From Sphingomonadales bacterium (lineage in GTDB: Bacteria > Bacteroidota > Bacteroidia > UBA7662): a stretch of 6,329 bases of DNA. The translations under genes and the position numbers were made by a program. This document shows, piece after piece, positions 1 through 6,286 of the stretch. The DNA lies in the NCBI GenBank assembly GCA_016872225.1, contig VHAW01000098.1:1-6329 (forward strand), in the 5' to 3' direction. Numbering within the stretch: position 1 is the stretch's first letter; each line of letters opens with the position of its first letter. The notes below the pieces were generated by a model, which saw only the letters and a program-made list of their open reading frames with translations, did no database searches and had not been told where the DNA came from.

Positions 1-1497
1 CTCTCTGGGGTTAGGGTAAAACGAGCCTTATCAGGCGAGTGGGTTTGGGGCGTGTGGTTGGCGGTAGTCCTCAGCGGTCTTTGGACCAAGGCAGCCTATG
101 GGCAGGGTACCCTGATGGTTGGGCAAACCCTTTGCCAGGTGGATACCTTGGCCAGCGGACTCAACGTTCCCTGGGAAATTGTGGTCCAAGGCGATTACCT
201 GTGGATGACCGAAAGGCACGGCTTAGTGAGCAGGGTACACCGCAGTACCAAAGTCAAAACCATGGTCCTTGACCTACGCACGGTGGTTTACCAACAATCC
301 GAAAGCGGACTTCTGGGCATGGCCTTGCACCCCGCCTTTCCGGTAGTCTCCCAGGTTTTTCTGGCCTATACCTATTCTTCTGGGGGCATCAAGGAGCGTA
401 TCGTGCGCTACGAATTTGATGGGCAAGCACTGATCAACCCCGTCACCATCCTGGATGAAATCACCGGGAATACAACCCACAACGGCTGCCGCATAGTCTT
501 TGGTCCGGATACCACCCTTTATTTGTCCACTGGGGATGCCCAAAACCTCAGCACCCCCCAAAGCCTAAGTTCCCTCAACGGCAAAATCCTGCGCATTCAT
601 CCCGACGGTACCGTACCGACCAACAACCCTTGGCCAGGCTCTGCGGTCTATAGCCGCGGTCACCGCAATGTGCAGGGTATATTACGAATGCCTAACGATT
701 CCATGCTCCTGTCCGAACACGGCGCCAGCACCGACGACGAAATCCAATGGTTGCGCAAAGGGCGGAATTACGGATGGCCTTCGGTCGAAGGATTTTGTAA
801 TACCCCCAGCGAAATCACGTTTTGCCAAGCCAATAACGTCGTAGAACCCTTGGTGGCTTATACCCCCACCATTGCGCCCTCGGATATGGTCTTTTACCAA
901 AACCCCTATTTCCCGGAATTTCATAACAAAGTCTTGTTGACCGTCCTCAAAAACAAATATTTGCGAGCCTTGGGACTGAATACTGCTGGGGATTCTGTGG
1001 TATCGGATACGATTTACCTGAATAACCTCTATGGCCGTCTTCGGGATATCGCGGTGGGACCTAACCAGGAAATTTACCTGGCCACCAACGGAGCCAGCTG
1101 GGCCAATACCGATCCGTATACCCATCTAATCATTCGTCTTCAGCCCCCAACACAGCCCCCGGCCAGCACCTCGGATGAGGATGCCAAGAGCTACAGACCA
1201 AATCAACGCAGAGCCTGGGTCTTTTATCCGCTGCCTCTTCAAGGGGATTGGTTGTATTTCCGACCTGCAAATTTAAACCAAGATATTGTGGGCGATGCGA
1301 GCAATTTTCGACCAACCCGCTTGCACCTTCACGATGGGTTAGGCCGCCTGCTGGCCACCGTCCCCGTGGAACACCTCGAGGAAGAAACCACCTACCGAAT
1401 TCGCTTTCCGGATAACCTGCGCAACCTGAATTTGCCTCTTTGTGTTCGTCTCCTGAACGCACAAAGCGCTGTGTTGTCTCATGTGTTATTCCGTTAG
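1..1497 (+). CDS. Exported PQQ-dependent sugar dehydrogenase (GSDH/sorbosone dehydrogenase family) with degenerate T9SS-type C-terminal domain; 5' partial
   Basis: Predicted quinoprotein that oxidises a sugar or related alcohol outside the cytoplasm using PQQ and calcium. Residues are numbered from the GTG at 52. Family motifs run in order: LNVPWEI (38-43), TERHG (53-57), ESGLLGMALHP (84-94), THNGCRIVFGPD (142-153), LSTGD (158-162), GHRNVQG (203-209), SEHGASTDDE (221-230) and GRNYGWPSVEG (237-247). By comparison with soluble glucose dehydrogenase, H143 is the likely catalytic base and R205 a PQQ/substrate contact. A linker rich in P, S and T (365-376) leads to a tail (390-481) shaped like a T9SS sorting domain, but with YPLP where YPNP is usual. 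Start: the frame is open to base 1 with no ATG. The basic signal-peptide stretch (VRVKR, bases 10-24) lies upstream of the GTG, so the true start is probably outside the window; GTG 52 is the fallback. The exact sugar substrate cannot be told. Confidence 0.9.
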   Translation, partial: LSGVRVKRALSGEWVWGVWLAVVLSGLWTKAAYGQGTLMVGQTLCQVDTLASGLNVPWEIVVQGDYLWMTERHGLVSRVHRSTKVKTMVLDLRTVVYQQSESGLLGMALHPAFPVVSQVFLAYTYSSGGIKERIVRYEFDGQALINPVTILDEITGNTTHNGCRIVFGPDTTLYLSTGDAQNLSTPQSLSSLNGKILRIHPDGTVPTNNPWPGSAVYSRGHRNVQGILRMPNDSMLLSEHGASTDDEIQWLRKGRNYGWPSVEGFCNTPSEITFCQANNVVEPLVAYTPTIAPSDMVFYQNPYFPEFHNKVLLTVLKNKYLRALGLNTAGDSVVSDTIYLNNLYGRLRDIAVGPNQEIYLATNGASWANTDPYTHLIIRLQPPTQPPASTSDEDAKSYRPNQRRAWVFYPLPLQGDWLYFRPANLNQDIVGDASNFRPTRLHLHDGLGRLLATVPVEHLEEETTYRIRFPDNLRNLNLPLCVRLLNAQSAVLSHVLFR

Positions 1498-2287
1498 TTC
1501 CCTGACCAAGGCCCGCCTGGATTATGCCCGGCATCGGACCGATGACCAGTCCTTGATTGCGGCTTTGGAAAAGGAATTGGGGGAGCTCCTCCGGAATGAA
1601 CCGCCCTTGGGTTGGGTCAGCGGTTTTGCTCATCCCCGACTCTTGGTTTTTACCCAAGATGAGCCTATGAAGCCCAGGCTCTTTCGATGGGGATTAATCC
1701 CGTCTTGGGTTCGAGACCGCGAACAGGCCTCTCAGCTGGCCAAGCAAACGCTGAATGCCCGATCCGAAAGCCTCTGGGAGAAACCTTCTTTCCGCGAATC
1801 AGCCAAGAGCCAGCGTTGCCTCGTTGTGGTAGATGCTTTTTATGAATACCATCACCAAGGCAAAGCGAAATTTCTGCACCGTATGCACAGGGCGGATGCA
1901 CAACCCTTATGCCTTGCGGGTCTCTACGCCGTTTGGGGAGCAACTCCCACCGGCATACCCTACCACGGTTGCAGCATCGTCACCACCGAAGCCAATCCGG
2001 CCATGGCCCTGGTGCACAACCAAAGCAAATCCAAGGAATCCCGCATGCCCGTTATTCTGGACTCCACCCATCTCGGGCTTTGGTTAGCACCCGATGCTGG
2101 CTCTGCCGACTTGCAACCTTGCTTTCGACCTGCCTCAACGGAAACGCTGCGATACGAGGCTGTGCAAACGTCCGACACCTCCACCCCTTGCTCCGAAATT
2201 CCCCCTATCATCCAGCCTCCGGAACTGTGGATTTTAAGGCAAGAAATTGAATCGGTTCTCATCGGTTCACCGTATGCGAGACCGTGA
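1481..2287 (+). CDS. SRAP-domain protein (YedK/HMCES family), abasic-site DNA-protein crosslink repair
   Basis: Cytosolic repair protein. SRAP proteins bind abasic sites in single-stranded DNA through a covalent bond to the N-terminal cysteine, shielding the lesion. The key residues are all visible: Cys2 (exposed after Met removal), W70-G-L-I-P-S-W76, N92-A-R94-x-E96, E122 in FYEYHH, and H179 before R188-M-P-V-I-L. They correspond to C2, N75, E105 and H160 of E. coli YedK. At 268 residues it is longer than YedK (about 222), partly from a longer stretch between His179 and RMP and a C-terminal extension after about residue 205. The start is fixed by the need for Cys at position 2, and it places the ATG 17 bases inside the upstream dehydrogenase gene, so translation is probably coupled. 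The 3' end overlaps the convergent DUF2490 gene by 29 bases. No SOS (LexA) box is visible upstream. Confidence 0.93.
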   Translation: MCYSVSSLTKARLDYARHRTDDQSLIAALEKELGELLRNEPPLGWVSGFAHPRLLVFTQDEPMKPRLFRWGLIPSWVRDREQASQLAKQTLNARSESLWEKPSFRESAKSQRCLVVVDAFYEYHHQGKAKFLHRMHRADAQPLCLAGLYAVWGATPTGIPYHGCSIVTTEANPAMALVHNQSKSKESRMPVILDSTHLGLWLAPDAGSADLQPCFRPASTETLRYEAVQTSDTSTPCSEIPPIIQPPELWILRQEIESVLIGSPYARP

Positions 2288-3011
2288 CCATCAAGGTATG
2301 GTTGTCCTCCTCCTCGTAGGCAGATTTCTTAACCACTAATTGCCTCAAATAGCCGGCCTGAACCTGCCATTCCTTGCCAAAATGATGCCCCAAGCCCAAA
2401 TAGAGGCGATTTTGATCCAAGCGATTAAGCCCTGCTTCGGAACCCAAATTGGCAAAAAACTCGTTGGACAGGCACCAGAAATTACGCTGATGGTTCAGCC
2501 AGGAACCCATACCCCAATTTCTTTCCAATTGAAGTCGGTACCGGATGCGATACTCCACCGGGGTGGATTCGTGCTTTCCATCCACCATCTTGGCAATAAA
2601 GCGTTCCTCCATACGAAGCCGCTGGGAAACCGTCACAAAGCGATTGGGATATTTCCATAACCATTGTTGCCAAATCCGATGTTCCAGCAACGGATGCGCC
2701 AGGGGTTGCTCACCATAAATACCGGTGTGAATCAGACCTTATCCCAAAATACCTGATAATTGCGGACTAATTCTGTACTCAGCGCCCAAACGTAACAGGG
2801 ATTGTTGAAATTCGCTCATCAAATTAGCCCGCCGAAAATGGTACTCTGTGTAGAGTCCCCATTTCCCACGAATTGGGTATTGACCGGTCCAGACATACCA
2901 GGCATGAATCTGATCCACCTGATCGCGTATGGGTGTTTCGATTGACTGTGCACACAACATCCTTTGGTGCAAACTTACCGCCGCAAACCAAAACAAAAAA
3001 CGAAACCGCAT
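2259..3011 (-). pseudogene. DUF2490-family outer-membrane-type protein, interrupted by an in-frame TAA
   Basis: On the minus strand an ATG at 3011 opens a 250-codon frame with a signal peptide (MRFRFLFWFAAVSLHQRMLCAQS), followed by DUF2490-type sequence: WGLYTEYHFRR (51-61), LLRLGAEYRISPQLSGILG (72-90), GLIHTGIYGEQPLAHP (92-107), EHRIWQQW (110-117), RLRMEERFIAK, and DQNRLYLGLGHHFG near the end, closing with NHTLMVTVSHTVNR. Codon 91 (bases 2741-2739) is TAA. The frame is the same on both sides, so this is a nonsense codon and not a frameshift; family members usually have an aromatic residue here (GYG-type), so TAT or TAC to TAA is the simplest change. The family is typical of Bacteroidota, predicted to be beta-barrel-like in the outer membrane, and of unknown function. 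The downstream part could only be made separately from an internal start such as TTG 2690. A sequencing error or recent inactivation are both possible, because the rest is intact. Confidence 0.8.
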
Positions 3012-3022
3012 GATATTACCTG

Positions 3023-3115
3023 TTTAAACTAAGTTCGGGTTGTAACCTATTAATTTTCAACGATTCGTGATGGACTTTATCAACTCCGATTTCAGTATTT
3101 GAACTTAAGTTTAAA
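3023..3115. repeat. Imperfect inverted repeat, 14/15 bases, 64-base spacer
   Basis: TTTAAACTAAGTTC at 3023-3036 is the reverse complement, apart from one extra base, of GAACTTAAGTTTAAA at 3101-3115. The right copy is itself nearly palindromic: 3098-3115 is an 18-base palindrome with one mismatched pair, centred on AACTTAAGTT. The pair brackets the region just upstream of the DUF2490 start. It could be operator half-sites or a long cruciform or RNA stem, but AT-rich sequence produces such matches easily and no protein partner is implied. Confidence 0.4.
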
Positions 3116-3231
3116 ATTCCCTAATTCTTGACTAAATTAATCCAAAAAGAAAAATCCACTGTCGTAAAATGGAATAAATAAAAAGTCTGTGATCCACCAC
3201 TGAGCGCAATATCATGCAGCAATACCATTTG

Positions 3232-3273
3232 AGCGGTTTGATGAACCGCTGCACCTTGTAGGCGCAATACGCC
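3232..3273 (-). terminator. Tandem stem-loops after the MFS gene, possible terminator or 3' end structure
   Basis: Two hairpins lie 9-50 bases past the MFS stop. GGCG-CAATA-CGCC (3261-3273) has a 4-bp stem. AGCGGTT-TGATG-AACCGCT (3232-3250) has a perfect 7-bp stem and a 5-base loop. Neither is directly followed by a T-run on the minus strand; the nearest (complement of 3180-3184) is about 50 bases further on. The structure therefore fits a 3' stabilising or weak terminator element better than a classical intrinsic terminator. Confidence 0.35.
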
Positions 3274-3281
3274 AAAGTATT

Positions 3282-4532
3282 TTAGTCTTCTTGAAAATTT
3301 AAATCCCTGCCCCAGGTTTCGTGAAGTCGGGACAGGGCCAGAAAAGCAAGACCCAAGCAAATCATACCCACCGCCAAGGCTGCATAGGTCTTGGTCGTCC
3401 ATTCCTGCCCGTACCGATAGCCCAGCGTAATCAAAACCGTAGAACCCCGCACAAAATTGGGTACCGAAGTGGTGGCCGTCGCCCGCAGATTGGTGCCAAA
3501 ATGTTCGGAGGCCATGGTAACAAAAACCGCCCAATAACCCGTGGCCAAGCCCAAAAAACCACAAAGAACATAAAACCCGTTCAAGGAACTTACACGACCG
3601 GATAAATAAACACCCACGGTCAAAACGGTGAAGTAAAGAAAGACTCGAACGATTTTCTTGCGGGTTCGAAACCACTGACTCAGTGCCCCGCTGAGAAAGT
3701 CACCGACCGTCAGTCCAGCGTAAGTGCACATCACCGCATACGCCGGATTGACCACCCCTTCCACCCCCAATTCCTGGGCCAATTCCGGCGAAAACGTAAT
3801 CAAAATACCTACGCAAAACCAGATAGGGACACCGATAAGAATACTATTCAAAAACAAGAGGGCTCGTGACCTTGGCGTAAATAATTTCCAAAAAGCGCCT
3901 CGGCTCACTTCGCTCTGAAGGGTTCGTTGAAACATCCCGGATTCCAAAACACCAAATCGTAACAACAAAAGCAATAAGCCCAAAACACCCCCCACGATAT
4001 ATGCGGTTTGCCATGTAAAATTCGAAGCCACTATTCCCGCCAAGATGGCTCCCGCGGCACCCACTGTCGCCACCACCGTGGTCCCGTGACCGCGTCGCTC
4101 CGGGGTCATTAATTCACTCACCAAAGTAATGCCTGCCCCCAGTTCCCCGGCCAAGCCAAATCCGGCGACCAGGCGAATCCATGCGTATTGCTCCACCGAT
4201 TCAACCCAGGCATTAGCCAAATTCGCTATCGAATACAACAATATAGATCCGAATAGCACCGAACGCCGGCCTACTTTATCCCCCATTACCCCCCATGCAA
4301 TGCCTCCCAACAACATCCCCACCATTTGCATATTGAGGATATAGACCCCATCCGCCTCCATTTGCGCATTCGCGATACCCAGGTCCCGTAAGCTCTGAAC
4401 ACGAACAATACTAAAGAGGACAAGGTCGTATATATCCACGAAATACCCCAGAGCAGCGACCACCACCGCTTGCATGATTCCTTTATTGGAACTTAGAGGG
4501 AGATAAACTTCAGGCTTAGCGGATTGATTCAT
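3282..4532 (-). CDS. Major facilitator superfamily transporter, metabolite:H+ symporter/sugar-porter-like
   Basis: A 416-residue inner-membrane transporter with the length and hydrophobic pattern expected for 12 helices. Helix 1 (about 19-43) contains GYFVDIYDLVLF, with acidic D33 and D36 as in proton-coupled ProP/ShiA-like members. The loop between helices 2 and 3 has the MFS signature WGVMGDKVGRRS (80-91). Helix 4 has RLVAGFGLAGELGAG (120-134), close to the sugar-porter/MHS pattern, followed by ERRGHG (145-150). A central cytosolic loop lies around 199-222. The second half includes RTRKK (289-293) and SEHFGTNLRATATT...PNFVRG (342-362). The ATG at 4530-4532 is only 38 bases from the divergent esterase start. 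DUF2490 follows on the same strand after 270 bases, so co-transcription is possible but not obvious. The substrate cannot be predicted; an organic acid, sugar or amino-acid derivative is plausible from the subfamily. Confidence 0.92.
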   Translation of the reverse strand: MNQSAKPEVYLPLSSNKGIMQAVVVAALGYFVDIYDLVLFSIVRVQSLRDLGIANAQMEADGVYILNMQMVGMLLGGIAWGVMGDKVGRRSVLFGSILLYSIANLANAWVESVEQYAWIRLVAGFGLAGELGAGITLVSELMTPERRGHGTTVVATVGAAGAILAGIVASNFTWQTAYIVGGVLGLLLLLLRFGVLESGMFQRTLQSEVSRGAFWKLFTPRSRALLFLNSILIGVPIWFCVGILITFSPELAQELGVEGVVNPAYAVMCTYAGLTVGDFLSGALSQWFRTRKKIVRVFLYFTVLTVGVYLSGRVSSLNGFYVLCGFLGLATGYWAVFVTMASEHFGTNLRATATTSVPNFVRGSTVLITLGYRYGQEWTTKTYAALAVGMICLGLAFLALSRLHETWGRDLNFQED

Positions 4533-4570
4533 GAAAGATTCGGCTAACTTCGTTCCAAAATAGATTCAAA
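4533..4570. promoter_or_regulatory. 38-base divergent intergenic segment; weak plus-strand -7-like element
   Basis: The MFS (-) and esterase (+) start codons are separated by only 38 bases, so any two promoters here must overlap each other or extend into the opposite gene. On the plus strand TAACTTCG (4545-4552) matches the Bacteroidota -7 consensus TAnnTTTG with one mismatch. An ATTG at 4523-4526, inside the MFS start, sits 18 bases upstream as a possible -33 (TTTG) element. No comparable element was found for the MFS direction. No Shine-Dalgarno sequence precedes either ATG. Weak evidence only. Confidence 0.25.
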
Positions 4571-5845
4571 ATGCCCATCCTTCTCCCTAAACCCCTGAGC
4601 AAGTTCTTGACCTTTGGGGCTCTTATCCTCTTGCCCGTTGTGCCAACATCAGCTCAACGCTACCTACAGCCGGTAATTGCCCAAATTCAAACCGTCAACG
4701 AGGTCGTTTACGGTCAAGCCACCACGCACAACGGAACCAGCCAATCCTTGGCCATGGACCTCTACCTACCGGTAGAAACCAATCCTGCACCGCGGCCGGT
4801 GATGATGTTTTTTCATGGGGGTTCTTTTGTGGGTGGAACTCGCAACGACGCGGTAATGACCCAGCTATGCCAGGAATTTGCACGCCGGGGTTATGTTACA
4901 GCAACCGCATCCTACCGCCTTGGAGTGAGCATTGGAATTACCACCCCCCTGGATGCCGAATTTGCCAAAGCAGCGATCCGAGCAACACAAGATGCTAAGG
5001 CGGCTATCCGCTTTTTGCGTCGTAGTGTTGTTGAAGGGGTTACGGGTCAAAGCGGGCTTAACCCTTTTGCGATCGATACCAACCGTATCTTTATTGGCGG
5101 TTATTCCGCCGGCGCCATCACAGCCTTGCATACCGCGTATTTTCGGGATACGACCCTGGCAACGCCCTTGATTCGCAATATGTTACGTGTTGTTGGTGGG
5201 GGATTAGAAGGTTTGTCTGGGAATCCTGCCTATTCCTCACGAGTTCACGGTGTCTTCAATATGGCCGGGGCCTTGCTGGACTCTCTAATGTTACAAAACC
5301 CATTGTATCCTACCGTGCATTTTCACGGGGAATTGGACGATGTCGTTCCGTTCGGCAGGGGTTATGCCACTTTTTTGGGAAATCCTATCATCCAGTTGGA
5401 TGGGTCATCCCTACTGCATCCCCGCATTCAGCGACTAGGCGCCCGTTCAGAATTGCACAGCTTTGCAACGCTTGGGCACATTTTAACGGACAACGTGACA
5501 AGTAATTTTATTATCCAAAAAACCGCAGAATTCTTTTATTCTGTCATCTCTTCTGCGGCAGAACTGGCACAAAACCCGTTGAACCTGCGTGCCTACCCCA
5601 ACCCCAGTTCCGATCAAATTCGCTTGACTCTTGGGGGCGAATGGGCAGAGTCTTCGACATTCCACCAAGGGCTGACCTATCAAATCAACGATGCCTTAGG
5701 CCGCAGCTGGTCCCAAGGTCTTTGGCAAAATCCTCTTGAACCGCTTTCTCTCGACCTTGCCTCAGCCACGGCAGGTCTCTACTTTCTAAGAGTAAGCGCC
5801 TGCGATGGTCGGGTTGCCGAGCTCCGCTTGATTCGCCGCCCGTAA
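4571..5845 (+). CDS. Secreted alpha/beta-hydrolase (carboxylesterase/lipase-like) with T9SS C-terminal sorting domain
   Basis: A predicted extracellular serine ester hydrolase. Residues 1-28 form a signal peptide (basic KPLSK, then a hydrophobic core, then PTSA before QR). The catalytic domain (about 45-325) has the oxyanion motif FFHGGSF (80-86), the nucleophile elbow GGYSAG (176-181, Ser179), the acid in HGELDDVVPF (252-261, Asp256 or Asp257) and the histidine in ATLGHIL (299-305, His303). The HGG and GxSxG combination places it with esterases of the hormone-sensitive-lipase/BD-FAE/carboxylesterase type. Residues 338-424 are a T9SS type A domain: LRAYPNPSSDQIRLTL, then NDALGRSW, then GLYFLRVSA and terminal ELRLIRRP. 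This implies export across the outer membrane and attachment or release at the surface. The ATG at 4571 gives a complete signal peptide, and the divergent MFS start lies 38 bases away. The substrate (for example acetylated or feruloylated sugars, or lipids) cannot be told. Confidence 0.93.
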   Translation: MPILLPKPLSKFLTFGALILLPVVPTSAQRYLQPVIAQIQTVNEVVYGQATTHNGTSQSLAMDLYLPVETNPAPRPVMMFFHGGSFVGGTRNDAVMTQLCQEFARRGYVTATASYRLGVSIGITTPLDAEFAKAAIRATQDAKAAIRFLRRSVVEGVTGQSGLNPFAIDTNRIFIGGYSAGAITALHTAYFRDTTLATPLIRNMLRVVGGGLEGLSGNPAYSSRVHGVFNMAGALLDSLMLQNPLYPTVHFHGELDDVVPFGRGYATFLGNPIIQLDGSSLLHPRIQRLGARSELHSFATLGHILTDNVTSNFIIQKTAEFFYSVISSAAELAQNPLNLRAYPNPSSDQIRLTLGGEWAESSTFHQGLTYQINDALGRSWSQGLWQNPLEPLSLDLASATAGLYFLRVSACDGRVAELRLIRRP

Positions 5846-5899
5846 TTTCCCCGCTTTCATTATGCAGGTGGGGCGCGCCTTGGCTAATTTCGCGGCCAC

Positions 5900-6286
5900 A
5901 TGTTTCGCCACCGCCACATTCGCCTGCATTTCTGTTCGGCCCTGCTGTTGTTGATTGGAATTTCAACAGGTTACCCTTGGGGTCTGCAAGCCCAAAACTT
6001 TCCTAAATCTGTCCCGGGTATTTTAATTCATGCCCCCTGGTTGCGCAAAGATCTAGTAGCAGGAACCCGCAATCGGAAAAGCACGGTTAGTCTGTCTCTC
6101 CCGGCGACCGTGATTTCCAAAGAACAAATCCAGCGCTCTGTAAATCTTCGGCTATGTAACATCTTACACGAGCAGAGCGGATTAATTCTTCAACAGGTTT
6201 TTGGCGCAGGTATACAAATTCAAGGCCTATGTAAGGCGGAGTTATGCCTGCGGTTAGCGAACCCGACTCGGTTAAATATAAACTAA
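5900..6286 (+). CDS. N-terminal fragment of a TonB-dependent outer-membrane receptor (plug domain cut short)
   Basis: The start of a receptor for TonB-driven uptake of a metal chelate, cofactor or sugar. A basic n-region and hydrophobic core (MFRHRHIRLHFCSALLLLIG...LQAQ, 1-32) form the signal peptide. The plug domain follows directly: VAGTRNRKSTVSLSLPATVI (53-72), SKEQIQRS (73-80), RLCNILHEQSGLIL (84-97) and GAGIQIQGL (102-110), as in BtuB/siderophore-type receptors without the carboxypeptidase-like leader of SusC types. Full receptors have about 600-1000 residues, but similarity ends at residue 110 (base 6229). After that an unrelated stretch of 18 codons runs to a TAA at 6284-6286. The gene therefore looks interrupted, probably by an element beginning at 6231. 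It starts 54 bases after the esterase stop, with no terminator seen between, so it may be co-transcribed. The plug assignment is firm; the ligand is unknown. Confidence 0.75.
   Translation: MFRHRHIRLHFCSALLLLIGISTGYPWGLQAQNFPKSVPGILIHAPWLRKDLVAGTRNRKSTVSLSLPATVISKEQIQRSVNLRLCNILHEQSGLILQQVFGAGIQIQGLCKAELCLRLANPTRLNIN

Larger units (their letters stand above)
3012..3281. other. 270-base intergenic region with hairpins, no supported gene
   Basis: This gap separates the MFS stop (3282) from the DUF2490 start (3011), both on the minus strand. It is more AT-rich than the flanking genes. It contains two short stem-loops right after the MFS stop, an A-run at 3180-3184 (a T-run on the transcribed strand), and an inverted repeat pair at 3023-3036 and 3101-3115. 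The region presumably carries the MFS transcript end and the DUF2490 promoter. I could not find a good match to the Bacteroidota -7 element (TAnnTTTG) on the minus strand. A minus-strand open frame that enters from inside the MFS gene and ends at 3121 shows no recognisable protein similarity. Confidence 0.6.

Noticed and set aside
1130..1657. 175-codon minus-strand open frame antisense to the dehydrogenase tail and SRAP start
   Set aside because: It is antisense to two well-supported genes and has no recognisable domain.
2340..2660. 106-codon plus-strand open frame antisense to the DUF2490 gene
   Set aside because: The minus strand carries recognisable family sequence across the whole stretch, and the plus frame has no motif or signal peptide.
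3121..3675. 184-codon minus-strand open frame overlapping the MFS 3' half and the intergenic gap
   Set aside because: Most of it is an alternate frame of the clearly coding MFS gene, and its composition (many Cys, Phe, Gly, His) fits a shadow frame. The part beyond the MFS stop passes through hairpins and shows no recognisable motif.
5885..5892. TAATTTCG as a -7 promoter element for the receptor gene
   Set aside because: It is only 7 bases from the ATG, which would give an almost leaderless transcript, and no -33 element is evident. It resembles TAACTTCG at 4545, but the match is short enough to be chance.
6231..6245. Group II intron 5' end in the receptor gene
   Set aside because: Such introns normally begin GTGYG; this sequence begins GTAAGG and shows no intron structure in the visible 99 bases.
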